A DNA stretch of 6,926 bases from an uncultured Oscillospiraceae bacterium (lineage in GTDB: Bacteria; Bacillota; Clostridia; Oscillospirales; Oscillospiraceae): the NCBI GenBank assembly GCA_900758315.1, contig CAAERF010000121.1, positions 1 through 6,926 of the forward strand, given 5' to 3'. This document shows, piece by piece, positions 1-5,950 of the stretch. The notes beneath the pieces were generated by a model. The model did not search any database, was not told the DNA's origin, and saw nothing but the letters and a program-made list of their open reading frames with translations. The position numbers and the translations under genes are program-made. Numbering within the stretch: position 1 is the stretch's first letter; every line of letters starts with the position of its first letter.

Positions 1-65
1 AAATCCCAGGTTTGGCCTCGGTGGGTCCCACGAGGCATTGCTTGCCGGTTTCTCGTACCCCGTAT

Positions 66-119
66 TTATGCCCTTTCGGGCGGTATTTCTTCAAATGAGA
101 AAAGAGGACGCTTACACAT
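66..119 (-). other. very short reading frame at the 3' end of the XRE gene, doubtful
   Basis: An ATG (117-119) overlaps the end of the XRE gene in another frame and opens a 17-codon frame ending with TAA at 66-68. A purine-rich AAGGAGG (120-126 on the minus strand) lies directly before the ATG, which is too close for normal spacing. A second minus-strand frame (residues KYRPKGHKYG, then VRETGKQCLV) stays open from about position 94 to the window edge, but its only start is a TTG without a ribosome binding site. One of these may be the beginning of the next element gene, or the two may be one gene broken by a frameshift. I recognise neither. Confidence 0.15.
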
Positions 120-480
120 CCTCCTTCTCATCATCCGCATCTTTCAATTTGATGGCTCCGTCAATGACACCTTCCACAATGGGCAAATACTTCTCCGGGC
201 AAAGCTGTAATTTGTGGCTTGTCCGCTGGCGCTGCTCACTGTCCTCCCGAAGCAGCTCCGGGTTGAAGTAGCGTTCTGCGGGCAGCTTGCAAATACGGAT
301 GAGCTGCATCACAACCGGCACGCTTGGAATTGTGCCGCACAGCTCAATATTTGCAAGATAGCGCGGGTCGATACCGACCTTTTCGGCCAACTCCCGGCGG
401 GACATTTTCACAGCTTCACGCGCCTGCTGAACATCTGCTCCGAAGGTTTCAAATCCAGGGCAATCTTTTACATTTGGCAT
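112..480 (-). CDS. XRE-family helix-turn-helix transcriptional regulator
   Basis: The 122-residue product is a small DNA-binding protein. An XRE/Cro-CI type helix-turn-helix occupies about residues 14-68: the helix with SRRELAEKVGI fits helix 2, and DPRYLANIEL fits the recognition helix, followed by a conserved hydrophobic helix (VMQLIRICKL). The C-terminal half (70-122) is charged, ends in an acidic tail (DADDEKEDV) and has no recognised domain. The start is supported by AGGGTG (488-493 on the minus strand) 7 nt before the ATG. Regulators of this type, transcribed against the flow of the regulatory genes, are common in Tn916/Tn1549-like conjugative elements (orf9 of Tn916 holds a similar place), so it is more likely an element backbone gene than part of the transporter system. 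The role as repressor is inferred. A 12-bp inverted repeat covering its own start suggests autoregulation. Confidence 0.85.
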   Translation of the reverse strand: MPNVKDCPGFETFGADVQQAREAVKMSRRELAEKVGIDPRYLANIELCGTIPSVPVVMQLIRICKLPAERYFNPELLREDSEQRQRTSHKLQLCPEKYLPIVEGVIDGAIKLKDADDEKEDV

Positions 481-539
481 ATCACATCACCCTATTACAT
501 TCTATTGTTCATAGGATGCGCTGGGAATGATGTGATATG
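478..539 (-). promoter_or_regulatory. 12-bp perfect inverted repeat over the XRE start codon
   Basis: CATATCACATCA (478-489) and TGATGTGATATG (528-539) are exact reverse complements separated by 38 bp. The left arm contains the start codon of the XRE gene and the last two bases of its ribosome binding site. As DNA, this could be a pair of operator half-sites for the XRE protein. As RNA from a promoter further upstream, it would fold the ATG into a stem. The sequence cannot distinguish these. Confidence 0.55.
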
Positions 540-553
540 TGCTTTAACTTCAT

Positions 554-583
554 TTTATAATTCGTTCATAGAGTATCATTGAA
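554..583 (-). promoter_or_regulatory. candidate promoter of the XRE gene
   Basis: On the minus strand TATAAA (554-559) could be a -10 with TTCAAT (578-583) as a poor -35 at 18-bp spacing. A second candidate, TTCCCA (522-527) and TAGAAT (499-504) with 17 bp between them, matches consensus better. It would start RNA almost on top of the ribosome binding site, so the upstream one is preferred. Neither is strong. GTTCATAG occurs twice nearby (508-515 and 564-571). Confidence 0.3.
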
Positions 584-639
584 TGATGAAGGTGGTGGTG
601 TTAACAGGAAACAATCTCCGGCTGTGTTGCGGATAAAAT

Positions 640-2019
640 TTATTTATGGTCGTTTGTTGGAATGGTCCGAAAGGATAAGGTAGTTTGGCATCCCTGATTT
701 GAAATACTATCCATTCTCATAGATCCGTCATGTGCCTCAACGATTTGGCGCACAAGCAAAAGTCCCAGCCCATGCCGCAAATCAAGTCGTTCATCGGTGC
801 TTTCCATATAGTGTGGCTTTTCTTCTAATTCTTGCAGCTTTTCAGGGGTAAGCCCTACACCATTGTCTGCAACAATTAGGCTAAGTGCCTCGCCGGTGCT
901 TTTAAGGGAAAGCTGGATTTTGCAGCCTTGCGGATTATGCTTGATACTGTTTTGAACAAGGTTGTTGATTGCTCGTGAAATCAAGCGAGCATCACATTCC
1001 AACATGGCATTTTCTGCTTCTGGTGCAATATCAATTTCAATCGTATAAGCCTCAGAAATCCCGGAGTTGAGCAATTCAGCTACATAGGAACGAATGAGTT
1101 TGGACAGGCGTATTTTCTCTTTATGAAGCGGTTGCATTTCATATTCCAGTTGAGACACTAAATTCAAATCCTGCACAAGTTCTTTGATTTTGACGCTTTG
1201 TTTTCGCACGATTTCGGCCTGTTCCCTAACCGTATCACTGGTTGCTTCATTTGCAGCAATCCGGCCAGCATACCCCATAATCATAGAAAGCGGTGTACGG
1301 ATGTCGTGGGAAACGCCGCTGATCCAGTTTGCGCGGGCTTCGTTCTGCCTGCTTATTATCAGGGAGGCTTTATTTACGCTGCCTGCAATCTCAGACAAGT
1401 CACCTTCAATATGAAGCGAAGCAGGTTTCCCATCAGCTAATGTCTCAATGGCATCTACAATCGGCTCTGTATTTTGGATGATCCTGCGTTTTGAAAAATA
1501 ATAGGCCAAAAACAAGCACAGTGCGTCCATACCTAACATTCCCATCACATAGAGAGGAATTTTTTGAATTGCCTCAATGGAATAGTAGTTACTGGTGAGC
1601 TTCATGTAGCTATTCTTTGGATACCCTAAAACTAACAATCCCTCATCTGTATTCCAGATAAAAACAGGATAATCTTCCAGATAACCTTTTGAAAATAACG
1701 CCACATCCTGGATGTTGTAATTTTGCGGCACTTCTTCTGGCACATCGAGTGTCCAAAAGCATTCGCCCGTTGGTGTCAGATACATGGCCCAGATATTGTA
1801 CTGGCGCAATTTTTGTACCGCGCTATCGGGCAAGCCCTCTGTGGTTGCCGCAGCAGAGATCATCTCAAGCATAGCGCGTGGAGACGCTTCTCCGTAATCC
1901 TCTGAAACTGTATGATAGAAAGTCGCACCAAACAGAATGACATTGACAACCACCAGTATCAAGAGAAATACAGCGAAAGACACCAAGTGCTTTGAAATAT
2001 ATGTTCCAAAAGATTTCAT
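640..2019 (-). CDS. sensor histidine kinase with an extracytoplasmic sensor domain
   Basis: The 459-residue membrane kinase has TM1 at about 12-33, an outside domain at about 34-153, TM2 at about 154-175 and a HAMP-like linker at about 177-228. The catalytic core is complete: H-box GVSHDIRTPL with phospho-acceptor His238, N-box INNLVQNSIKHN (351-362), G1 DNGVGL (385-390) and G2 GLGL (417-420). The roughly 120-residue outside domain, with YLTPTGECFWTLD at 80-92 and GYPKNSY at 132-138, suggests a PAS/Cache-like fold and separates it from the intramembrane BceS kinases, which lack such a loop. The gene follows the response regulator after 4 bp; its ribosome binding site GAGGAAG (2027-2033) lies in the end of that gene, so the two are translationally linked. 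Sensing of a lantibiotic or other envelope-active peptide is inferred from the divergent transporter. No clear terminator follows, so readthrough into the XRE gene is possible. Confidence 0.93.
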   Translation of the reverse strand: MKSFGTYISKHLVSFAVFLLILVVVNVILFGATFYHTVSEDYGEASPRAMLEMISAAATTEGLPDSAVQKLRQYNIWAMYLTPTGECFWTLDVPEEVPQNYNIQDVALFSKGYLEDYPVFIWNTDEGLLVLGYPKNSYMKLTSNYYSIEAIQKIPLYVMGMLGMDALCLFLAYYFSKRRIIQNTEPIVDAIETLADGKPASLHIEGDLSEIAGSVNKASLIISRQNEARANWISGVSHDIRTPLSMIMGYAGRIAANEATSDTVREQAEIVRKQSVKIKELVQDLNLVSQLEYEMQPLHKEKIRLSKLIRSYVAELLNSGISEAYTIEIDIAPEAENAMLECDARLISRAINNLVQNSIKHNPQGCKIQLSLKSTGEALSLIVADNGVGLTPEKLQELEEKPHYMESTDERLDLRHGLGLLLVRQIVEAHDGSMRMDSISNQGCQTTLSFRTIPTNDHK

Positions 2020-2023
2020 GGCG

Positions 2024-2725
2024 TCACTTCCTCGTAATCAATTTATAACCCAGCCCCTTAATCGTAATCAAGGAAACAGGCTTTGATGGATCAGCTTCAA
2101 TTTTTTCCCGAATACGCCGCACATGGGCATTCAAGCTATTTTCATAGCCGAAAGGATTGTCTCCCCATAATGCTTCACAAAGGGCGTCAACCGTAACAAT
2201 CTTTCCCTCGTTGCGGGCCAGCGTCTCCAATAAGGTATGCTCTTTCGCAGTCAGTGAGATAACCTCACCGCCTTTGTTAACCTCTGCCCGGCTAAAATCA
2301 ATCGTACATCCATCCAGGACAACCAGAGGGCTGTCCTCTTTATAAGTGCGGCGCAAAACCGCATAAACACGCAGCAATAGCTCCTGCGGCATAAACGGTT
2401 TTGAAATGTAATCATCCGCGCCAAGGCCAAGACCGGCCAGCTTGTCTGCTGCTTCGTCTTTTGCTGTTAAAAAGATGATTGGTACATCTGTAAATGTACG
2501 GAGCTGCTCCATCAGGGAAAAACCATCTCCATCTGGCAGCATTACATCCAATATCATCAAATCAGGTTTTTCCTGTTTTGCCACCATGACAGCTTCTTTT
2601 ACTGATGCGGCAGTAAGAACAGTTTCAAAACCAGCATCTTTCAAAATATCTGATACCATTTTCAGCAGCTCCGGCTCGTCATCTACAAGCAGGAGTTTTT
2701 TTCGATGCAGAAAAGAGTTGTCCAT
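2024..2725 (-). CDS. OmpR/PhoB-family response regulator
   Basis: This 233-residue two-domain regulator has a receiver domain at about 9-125 with acidic pair Asp15/Asp16, phospho-acceptor Asp60 (ILDVMLPDGDG), Thr87 and Lys109 (SKPF). A winged-helix DNA-binding domain follows at about 134-231, with SLTAKEHTLLETLA, a recognition helix around NSLNAHVRRIREKI, and the terminal hairpin TIKGLGYKL. Length and order are normal for the family. The start is fixed by AGGAGGTG (2731-2738 on the minus strand) 5 nt before the ATG. It is the first gene of the leftward operon and is followed by its kinase. It reads away from the ABC transporter operon across a shared control region that holds 11-bp-period direct repeats, the usual arrangement of OmpR-family sites, so that operon is its likely target. 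This is inference from position. Confidence 0.95.
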   Translation of the reverse strand: MDNSFLHRKKLLLVDDEPELLKMVSDILKDAGFETVLTAASVKEAVMVAKQEKPDLMILDVMLPDGDGFSLMEQLRTFTDVPIIFLTAKDEAADKLAGLGLGADDYISKPFMPQELLLRVYAVLRRTYKEDSPLVVLDGCTIDFSRAEVNKGGEVISLTAKEHTLLETLARNEGKIVTVDALCEALWGDNPFGYENSLNAHVRRIREKIEADPSKPVSLITIKGLGYKLITRK

Positions 2726-2744
2726 AGCGTCACCTCCTGAAATT

Positions 2745-2770
2745 ATTATAGCACAGGATGCCAGCCTGTG
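2745..2770 (-). promoter_or_regulatory. extended -10 promoter of the response regulator, overlapping an inverted repeat
   Basis: On the minus strand TGCTATAAT contains a perfect -10 (2745-2750) with an extended TGn element. No good -35 is seen at 17 bp (2768-2773 reads CGTCAC). Just upstream of the -10 is the inverted repeat CACAGG (2752-2757), 7 bp, CCTGTG (2765-2770), which fills the spacer. RNA would start near 2738, giving a leader of only about 13 nt that begins at the ribosome binding site. Confidence 0.6.
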
Positions 2771-2782
2771 ACGGGTATTCCG

Positions 2783-2804
2783 AAAAAGTAAGGTAAAAGT
2801 AAGG
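2783..2804 (+). promoter_or_regulatory. two direct repeats at 11-bp period, probable response-regulator binding box
   Basis: AAAAAGTAAGG (2783-2793) is followed directly by TAAAAGTAAGG (2794-2804); the units match at 10 of 11 positions. Direct repeats one helical turn apart are what OmpR/PhoB-family dimers bind. The box lies between the divergent response regulator and the transporter operon, upstream of the latter, where an activator would sit. Binding by the neighbouring regulator is inferred. Confidence 0.6.
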
Positions 2805-2812
2805 ACACGAGA

Positions 2813-2841
2813 ATGTAGAAGTCAGGTTGATGTTCTATGAT
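2813..2841 (+). promoter_or_regulatory. candidate promoter of the transporter operon
   Basis: TATGAT (2836-2841) matches the -10 consensus at five of six positions. The hexamer 17 bp upstream (2813-2818, ATGTAG) is a very poor -35. A weak core promoter just downstream of the direct-repeat box is what an activator-dependent promoter looks like. An alternative -10 around 2816-2821 (TAGAAG) would suit a box that overlaps the -35, so the exact start is open. Confidence 0.35.
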
Positions 2842-2866
2842 GGAGTCAATGAAAGGAGATGTTCTT

Positions 2867-3631
2867 ATGGATTACATGATTACTACGGAACAGTTGACGA
2901 AGAAATATAAGAACTTCACTTCTGTCAACAATGTTTCGCTTCATATCCGCAAAGGCAGTATTTATGGCTTTCTCGGCCCGAACGGAGCAGGCAAATCCAC
3001 CACTATGAAAATGCTGCTGGGTTTGACCGCCCCCACAAAAGGCAGCTTTACCATTGATGGAAAGCAATTCCCGGCTGACCGTATTGCGATTTTGAAGGAA
3101 GTCGGCTCGTTCATTGAGTCACCTTCGTTTTACGCAAACCTGACGGGCCGGGAAAATCTCGATGTTATCCGCAGGATTTTGGGACTTCCGAAAAGTGCTG
3201 TGGAGGACGCATTGGACCTTGTTGGCTTGACGGAATTTGGTGATCGGCTGGCAAAGAAATATTCCTTGGGAATGAAACAGCGTCTCGGCCTCGCCGGTGC
3301 GCTGCTGGGCAGACCCCCGATCTTGATTCTGGATGAGCCGACAAACGGGCTTGACCCTTCCGGCATCCATGAAATCCGCAACCTGGTGAAGTCTCTGCCG
3401 GATCTGTACGACTGCACCATCCTGATTTCGTCCCACATGCTGTCTGAGATTGAACTGATCGCGGATGACATTGGCATTCTCAATCATGGTCGGCTTCTAT
3501 TTGAAGGAAGTCTGGATGAACTTCGCCAAAGCGCTTTACGGGCCGGTTTCGCGGCGGACAATTTGGAGGATATGTTTCTCTCGATGGTGGAGAAAGATAA
3601 CGCGGCCAGAAAGCAGAGGGCACAGCTATGA
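2867..3631 (+). CDS. lantibiotic-type ABC transporter, ATP-binding subunit (LanF-like)
   Basis: This 254-residue ATPase powers the two permeases that follow. Seen motifs: Walker A GPNGAGKST (37-45), signature YSLGMKQRL (132-140), Walker B ILILDEP (152-158), D-loop GLDP (161-164) and switch His190. The Q-loop position reads FIESPSFY, so Glu84 replaces the usual Gln; this E-loop is a known mark of LanF proteins of lantibiotic immunity transporters (NukF type). Start choice: the frame is open back to an ATG at 2837, but AAAGGAG (2852-2858) lies 8 nt before the ATG at 2867, and the protein from there begins as family members do. It overlaps the next gene by 4 bp (ATGA). The tail after about 205 is the usual C-terminal extension of these exporters. 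Function as a peptide-expelling immunity or resistance pump is strong at family level; the substrate is unknown. Confidence 0.93.
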   Translation: MDYMITTEQLTKKYKNFTSVNNVSLHIRKGSIYGFLGPNGAGKSTTMKMLLGLTAPTKGSFTIDGKQFPADRIAILKEVGSFIESPSFYANLTGRENLDVIRRILGLPKSAVEDALDLVGLTEFGDRLAKKYSLGMKQRLGLAGALLGRPPILILDEPTNGLDPSGIHEIRNLVKSLPDLYDCTILISSHMLSEIELIADDIGILNHGRLLFEGSLDELRQSALRAGFAADNLEDMFLSMVEKDNAARKQRAQL

Positions 3632-4353
3632 ATGTACTATCAATCGAACTTCGGAAAGAAAAGCGAACCGGTGTTATTCCTGTATTGCTGGCTGTTGGCG
3701 TGTTAGGAGCTGCATACGCATTTGTAAATTTCCTTGTGCGGAAAGATACGCTTCTCAATTTGCCGTTGGCCCCGATGGATGTTCTGCTGACCCAGCTTTA
3801 CGGTGTGATTATGATCCTGAACCTGTTCGGTATTGTAGTTGCCACCTGCATGATCTACAACATGGAGTTTAAGGGCAGCGCCATTAAGAAGATGTATATG
3901 CTCCCTATGAGTGTTCCGGCCATGTACCTGTGCAAATTTCTGATTCTGACGGTGCTGTTTTTGATTGCAATCGTACTGCAAAATTTAGCACTTATGCAGA
4001 TCGGCATAACAGACTTGCCGGACGGGACATTTGAAATGGGAACACTGGTACGCTTTGCCGGATATTCTTTCCTCACATCCATGCCGGTGTTGTCGTTCAT
4101 GCTGCTGATTTCTTCACGCTTTGAAAATATGTGGATACCGCTCGGCGTTGGAGTCGCAGGATTTTTAAGCGGTATGGCGCTGGCCAGTTCAAATCTTGCT
4201 GTCCTGATGGTTCATCCTTTTGTGCTTATGCTGAAACCGGCAGTTGCCATGAGCGCCCAGCCTGATATGGCTGTGACCGTGGTATCTCTGGTAGAGACTG
4301 TTTTGTTCCTTGCTATTGCACTGTGGCTGGCAAAAAGCAAACGCTATGAGTAA
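3628..4353 (+). CDS. ABC-2 type permease, lantibiotic immunity family (LanE-like)
   Basis: The 241-residue integral membrane protein has about six helices (approximately 15-36, 54-76, 100-123, 142-162, 168-190, 214-235). The cytoplasmic loop at 79-103, with MEFKGSAIKKMYMLPMS, corresponds to the E..NG..K.L...P.S pattern of LanE/LanG and BcrB-type permeases that contacts the ATPase. The start codon overlaps the stop of the ATPase gene (ATGA), with GAGGG a few bases upstream, so translation is coupled. With the next gene it probably forms the heterodimeric membrane part of the exporter. Which of the two is LanE and which LanG cannot be decided here. Confidence 0.88.
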   Translation: MNVLSIELRKEKRTGVIPVLLAVGVLGAAYAFVNFLVRKDTLLNLPLAPMDVLLTQLYGVIMILNLFGIVVATCMIYNMEFKGSAIKKMYMLPMSVPAMYLCKFLILTVLFLIAIVLQNLALMQIGITDLPDGTFEMGTLVRFAGYSFLTSMPVLSFMLLISSRFENMWIPLGVGVAGFLSGMALASSNLAVLMVHPFVLMLKPAVAMSAQPDMAVTVVSLVETVLFLAIALWLAKSKRYE

Positions 4354-4368
4354 GGAGGGATTGAAGAA

Positions 4369-5133
4369 ATGAGTTTTTTGGAATTGCTCAAAATTGAGTT
4401 TATGAAGGTAAAACGCTCAAAGATCGTACCGCTGATCTTTATCGCACCTTTGCTGGTGGTTGCCTCCGGGGTTGCAAGCCTGAGCCGCTATTTCACCCCG
4501 GAATATACAAACGCTTGGCCCGCCATGTTCATTCAGAGCGCACTGGTTTATGCGTATTACCTGTTGCCATTCAGTATGATCGTTGTCTGCGTGATGATTG
4601 CAGGCCGGGAAACCGGCAACAACGGTATCCTGAAAATGTTGGCGCTGCCGGTCAGCCGATACGCACTTTCCATTGCCAAGTTCTGTGTGCTGGCATTTTA
4701 CCTGTTCATGGAAATGGTGGTGTTTCTTGCAGTGTTTGTAATTGCGGGATTGATTGCGACACAGACGATGGGAGTAACAGAAACCTTGCCGATCCTGTAT
4801 CTGCTGAAATGGTGCCTGGGGCTGTTTCTGACAATGCTGCCGTGTATTGCGGCTATGTGGGCAATCACGGTTCTGTTTGAAAAGCCGCTTCTTTCCGTTG
4901 GGTTGAATTTGCTGCTTGTAATTCCCGGTATCTTGGTTGCGAATACGCCGCTGTGGATTGTTTATCCATACTGTTACAGTGGTTATCTCGTTTCCTGCTC
5001 TCTTCATGACTTTACAGCAGAAACCTCCGATGCCGCTTTTTCGCTGTTTCCGTTCTTGCCATGCGCGATCATCGTATTCGGTCTGCTTTTCGTACTGGCT
5101 GTCACCCGCTTTGGGAAAAAAGAAATGAGGTAA
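4369..5133 (+). CDS. ABC-2 type permease, lantibiotic immunity family (LanG-like)
   Basis: This second permease has 254 residues and about six helices (approximately 19-38, 58-78, 103-130, 145-169, 173-196, 227-246). The cytoplasmic segment GRETGNNGILKMLALPVSR (79-97) is the family hallmark, better preserved here than in the first permease. A loop rich in aromatic and Cys residues (about 195-215, WIVYPYCYSGYLVSC) lies before the last helix; the Cys residues are unusual but no metal site is evident. The ribosome binding site GGAGGG (4354-4359) begins just after the stop of the previous gene, 15 bp before this start. It is expected to pair with the upstream permease and the E-loop ATPase. Confidence 0.9.
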   Translation: MSFLELLKIEFMKVKRSKIVPLIFIAPLLVVASGVASLSRYFTPEYTNAWPAMFIQSALVYAYYLLPFSMIVVCVMIAGRETGNNGILKMLALPVSRYALSIAKFCVLAFYLFMEMVVFLAVFVIAGLIATQTMGVTETLPILYLLKWCLGLFLTMLPCIAAMWAITVLFEKPLLSVGLNLLLVIPGILVANTPLWIVYPYCYSGYLVSCSLHDFTAETSDAAFSLFPFLPCAIIVFGLLFVLAVTRFGKKEMR

Positions 5134-5138
5134 ATACT

Positions 5139-5435
5139 ATGGAAAAGAAAAAACTTCAATCAATAAGTGTCGTTGCGCTCATTGTGAGCATCCTGCCGCT
5201 GGCAGCCCTTGTCCCGTCCTTTCTGCACCTCTCGCTGTCGGACGGCATCCGAACTGTTTGGGCCGGAGCCAATATCGTTTTTGTTCTGCTGGGCCTAATT
5301 CTTTCAGCAGTTTGTGTGCGGAACAGGGAAAGCCGCAGCGTTATCAATATTGTATCAACGGCAATCAGTGCTTTTTGGTTGTTGCTGATGGTAGGAATTG
5401 TCGCTCTCGCCTTGTTCCTCTCTTTCGTTCAGTAA
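5139..5435 (+). CDS. small three-helix membrane protein of unknown function
   Basis: The 98-residue protein starts MEKKKLQ, then has three predicted helices (about 9-28, 41-60 and 68-96) with a short basic loop RNRESRS (61-67) between the second and third. No family is recognised. The start chosen is the ATG at 5139, which has GAGG (5127-5130) 8 nt upstream. The frame is open back to 5061, but that part overlaps the permease gene and reads as shadow sequence. It begins 5 bp after the permease stop and ends 10 bp before the lipoprotein start, so it belongs to the operon. A role as an accessory immunity protein or transporter helper, comparable in position to LanH, is only inferred from place and size. 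A four-helix version through an alternative start is not supported. Confidence 0.8.
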   Translation: MEKKKLQSISVVALIVSILPLAALVPSFLHLSLSDGIRTVWAGANIVFVLLGLILSAVCVRNRESRSVINIVSTAISAFWLLLMVGIVALALFLSFVQ

Positions 5436-5445
5436 GGAAATGGTT

Positions 5446-5937
5446 ATGCGTAAAATTGGAAAAATTCTTGGGTGCTGTCTGATTATTCTTTCTCTACTGT
5501 CCTGTACTGCCTGCTCCGGCCTCGAAAGATTAAGTGATAATTTGAGGGACGGGGCAGAGCAACTCAGTGACGATGTGGTGATCGGGAAAAGCAACGCACT
5601 TATAACGCCTTATCAGTCATTTGAGGGCAGCCGTACTTCGGACAGCGATGCTTTTCAAGCAACTTATGACGCTTCTGTAGTGGGTTTCGATGGACAGGAT
5701 ATTTTGGTAGCAGATACCGACCTTAAAGAAAATGAGTGCCGGGAAATCACTATCCAGTATAGTTTTGATGTTCAATCTGGAAACTGCCAGCTCATTTACA
5801 TTTCCCCGGAATTAGAGGAAAAAGTGCTTTCTAAATCCGCCAGCGGGAGCGTTACCGTTCAACTTCAAGCAGGAGCTAACTATATTGGGATCAACGGTAC
5901 AGATTATTCAGGCACTATCCAGATTGCCGTGGAATAG
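5446..5937 (+). CDS. predicted lipoprotein, possible LanI-like immunity helper
   Basis: The 163-residue exported protein has a basic N-terminus (MRKIGK), a hydrophobic stretch (7-19) and a lipobox LLSC with Cys20 as the likely lipidated residue (Cys23 is a less likely alternative). A charged linker follows (RLSDNLRDGAEQLSDD), then a region from about 70 to 163 rich in alternating hydrophobic residues, suggesting a beta-sandwich, with GFDGQDILVAD and YIGINGTDYSGTIQI near its ends. Similar small lipoproteins occur beside two-component/ABC modules in Firmicutes, but I know no assigned function. AAGGA (5434-5438) is 7 nt before the ATG at 5446; a start at 5440 would add only two residues. LanI immunity lipoproteins often accompany LanFEG pumps; by position this could be one, acting on the outer face of the membrane. 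That is inference; no sequence match to a named LanI is claimed. Confidence 0.8.
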   Translation: MRKIGKILGCCLIILSLLSCTACSGLERLSDNLRDGAEQLSDDVVIGKSNALITPYQSFEGSRTSDSDAFQATYDASVVGFDGQDILVADTDLKENECREITIQYSFDVQSGNCQLIYISPELEEKVLSKSASGSVTVQLQAGANYIGINGTDYSGTIQIAVE

Positions 5938-5950
5938 ACGGTAGAAAGTT

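Noticed and set aside
38..582. Plus-strand frames opposite the XRE gene (38-271, 214-582, 324-530)
   Set aside because: They run against a well-supported helix-turn-helix gene, lack ribosome binding sites and show no domain.
2837..2866. Upstream ATG extending the ABC ATPase by ten residues
   Set aside because: The good ribosome binding site lies inside this stretch, 8 nt before the ATG at 2867, and family members begin at that point.
4417..5007. Long minus-strand open frame (196 codons) opposite the second permease
   Set aside because: It is rich in Gln, His, Asn and Cys, the usual shadow of a membrane-protein gene. It has no ribosome binding site and no recognisable domain.
5061..5138. Upstream start for the small membrane protein
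   Set aside because: The extra 26 residues overlap the permease gene, are polar and irregular, and have no ribosome binding site. The ATG at 5139 has GAGG at good spacing.
5398..5445. Upstream start for the lipoprotein
   Set aside because: It would put 16 unrelated residues before a standard lipoprotein signal peptide and overlap the previous gene. AAGGA precedes the ATG at 5446.
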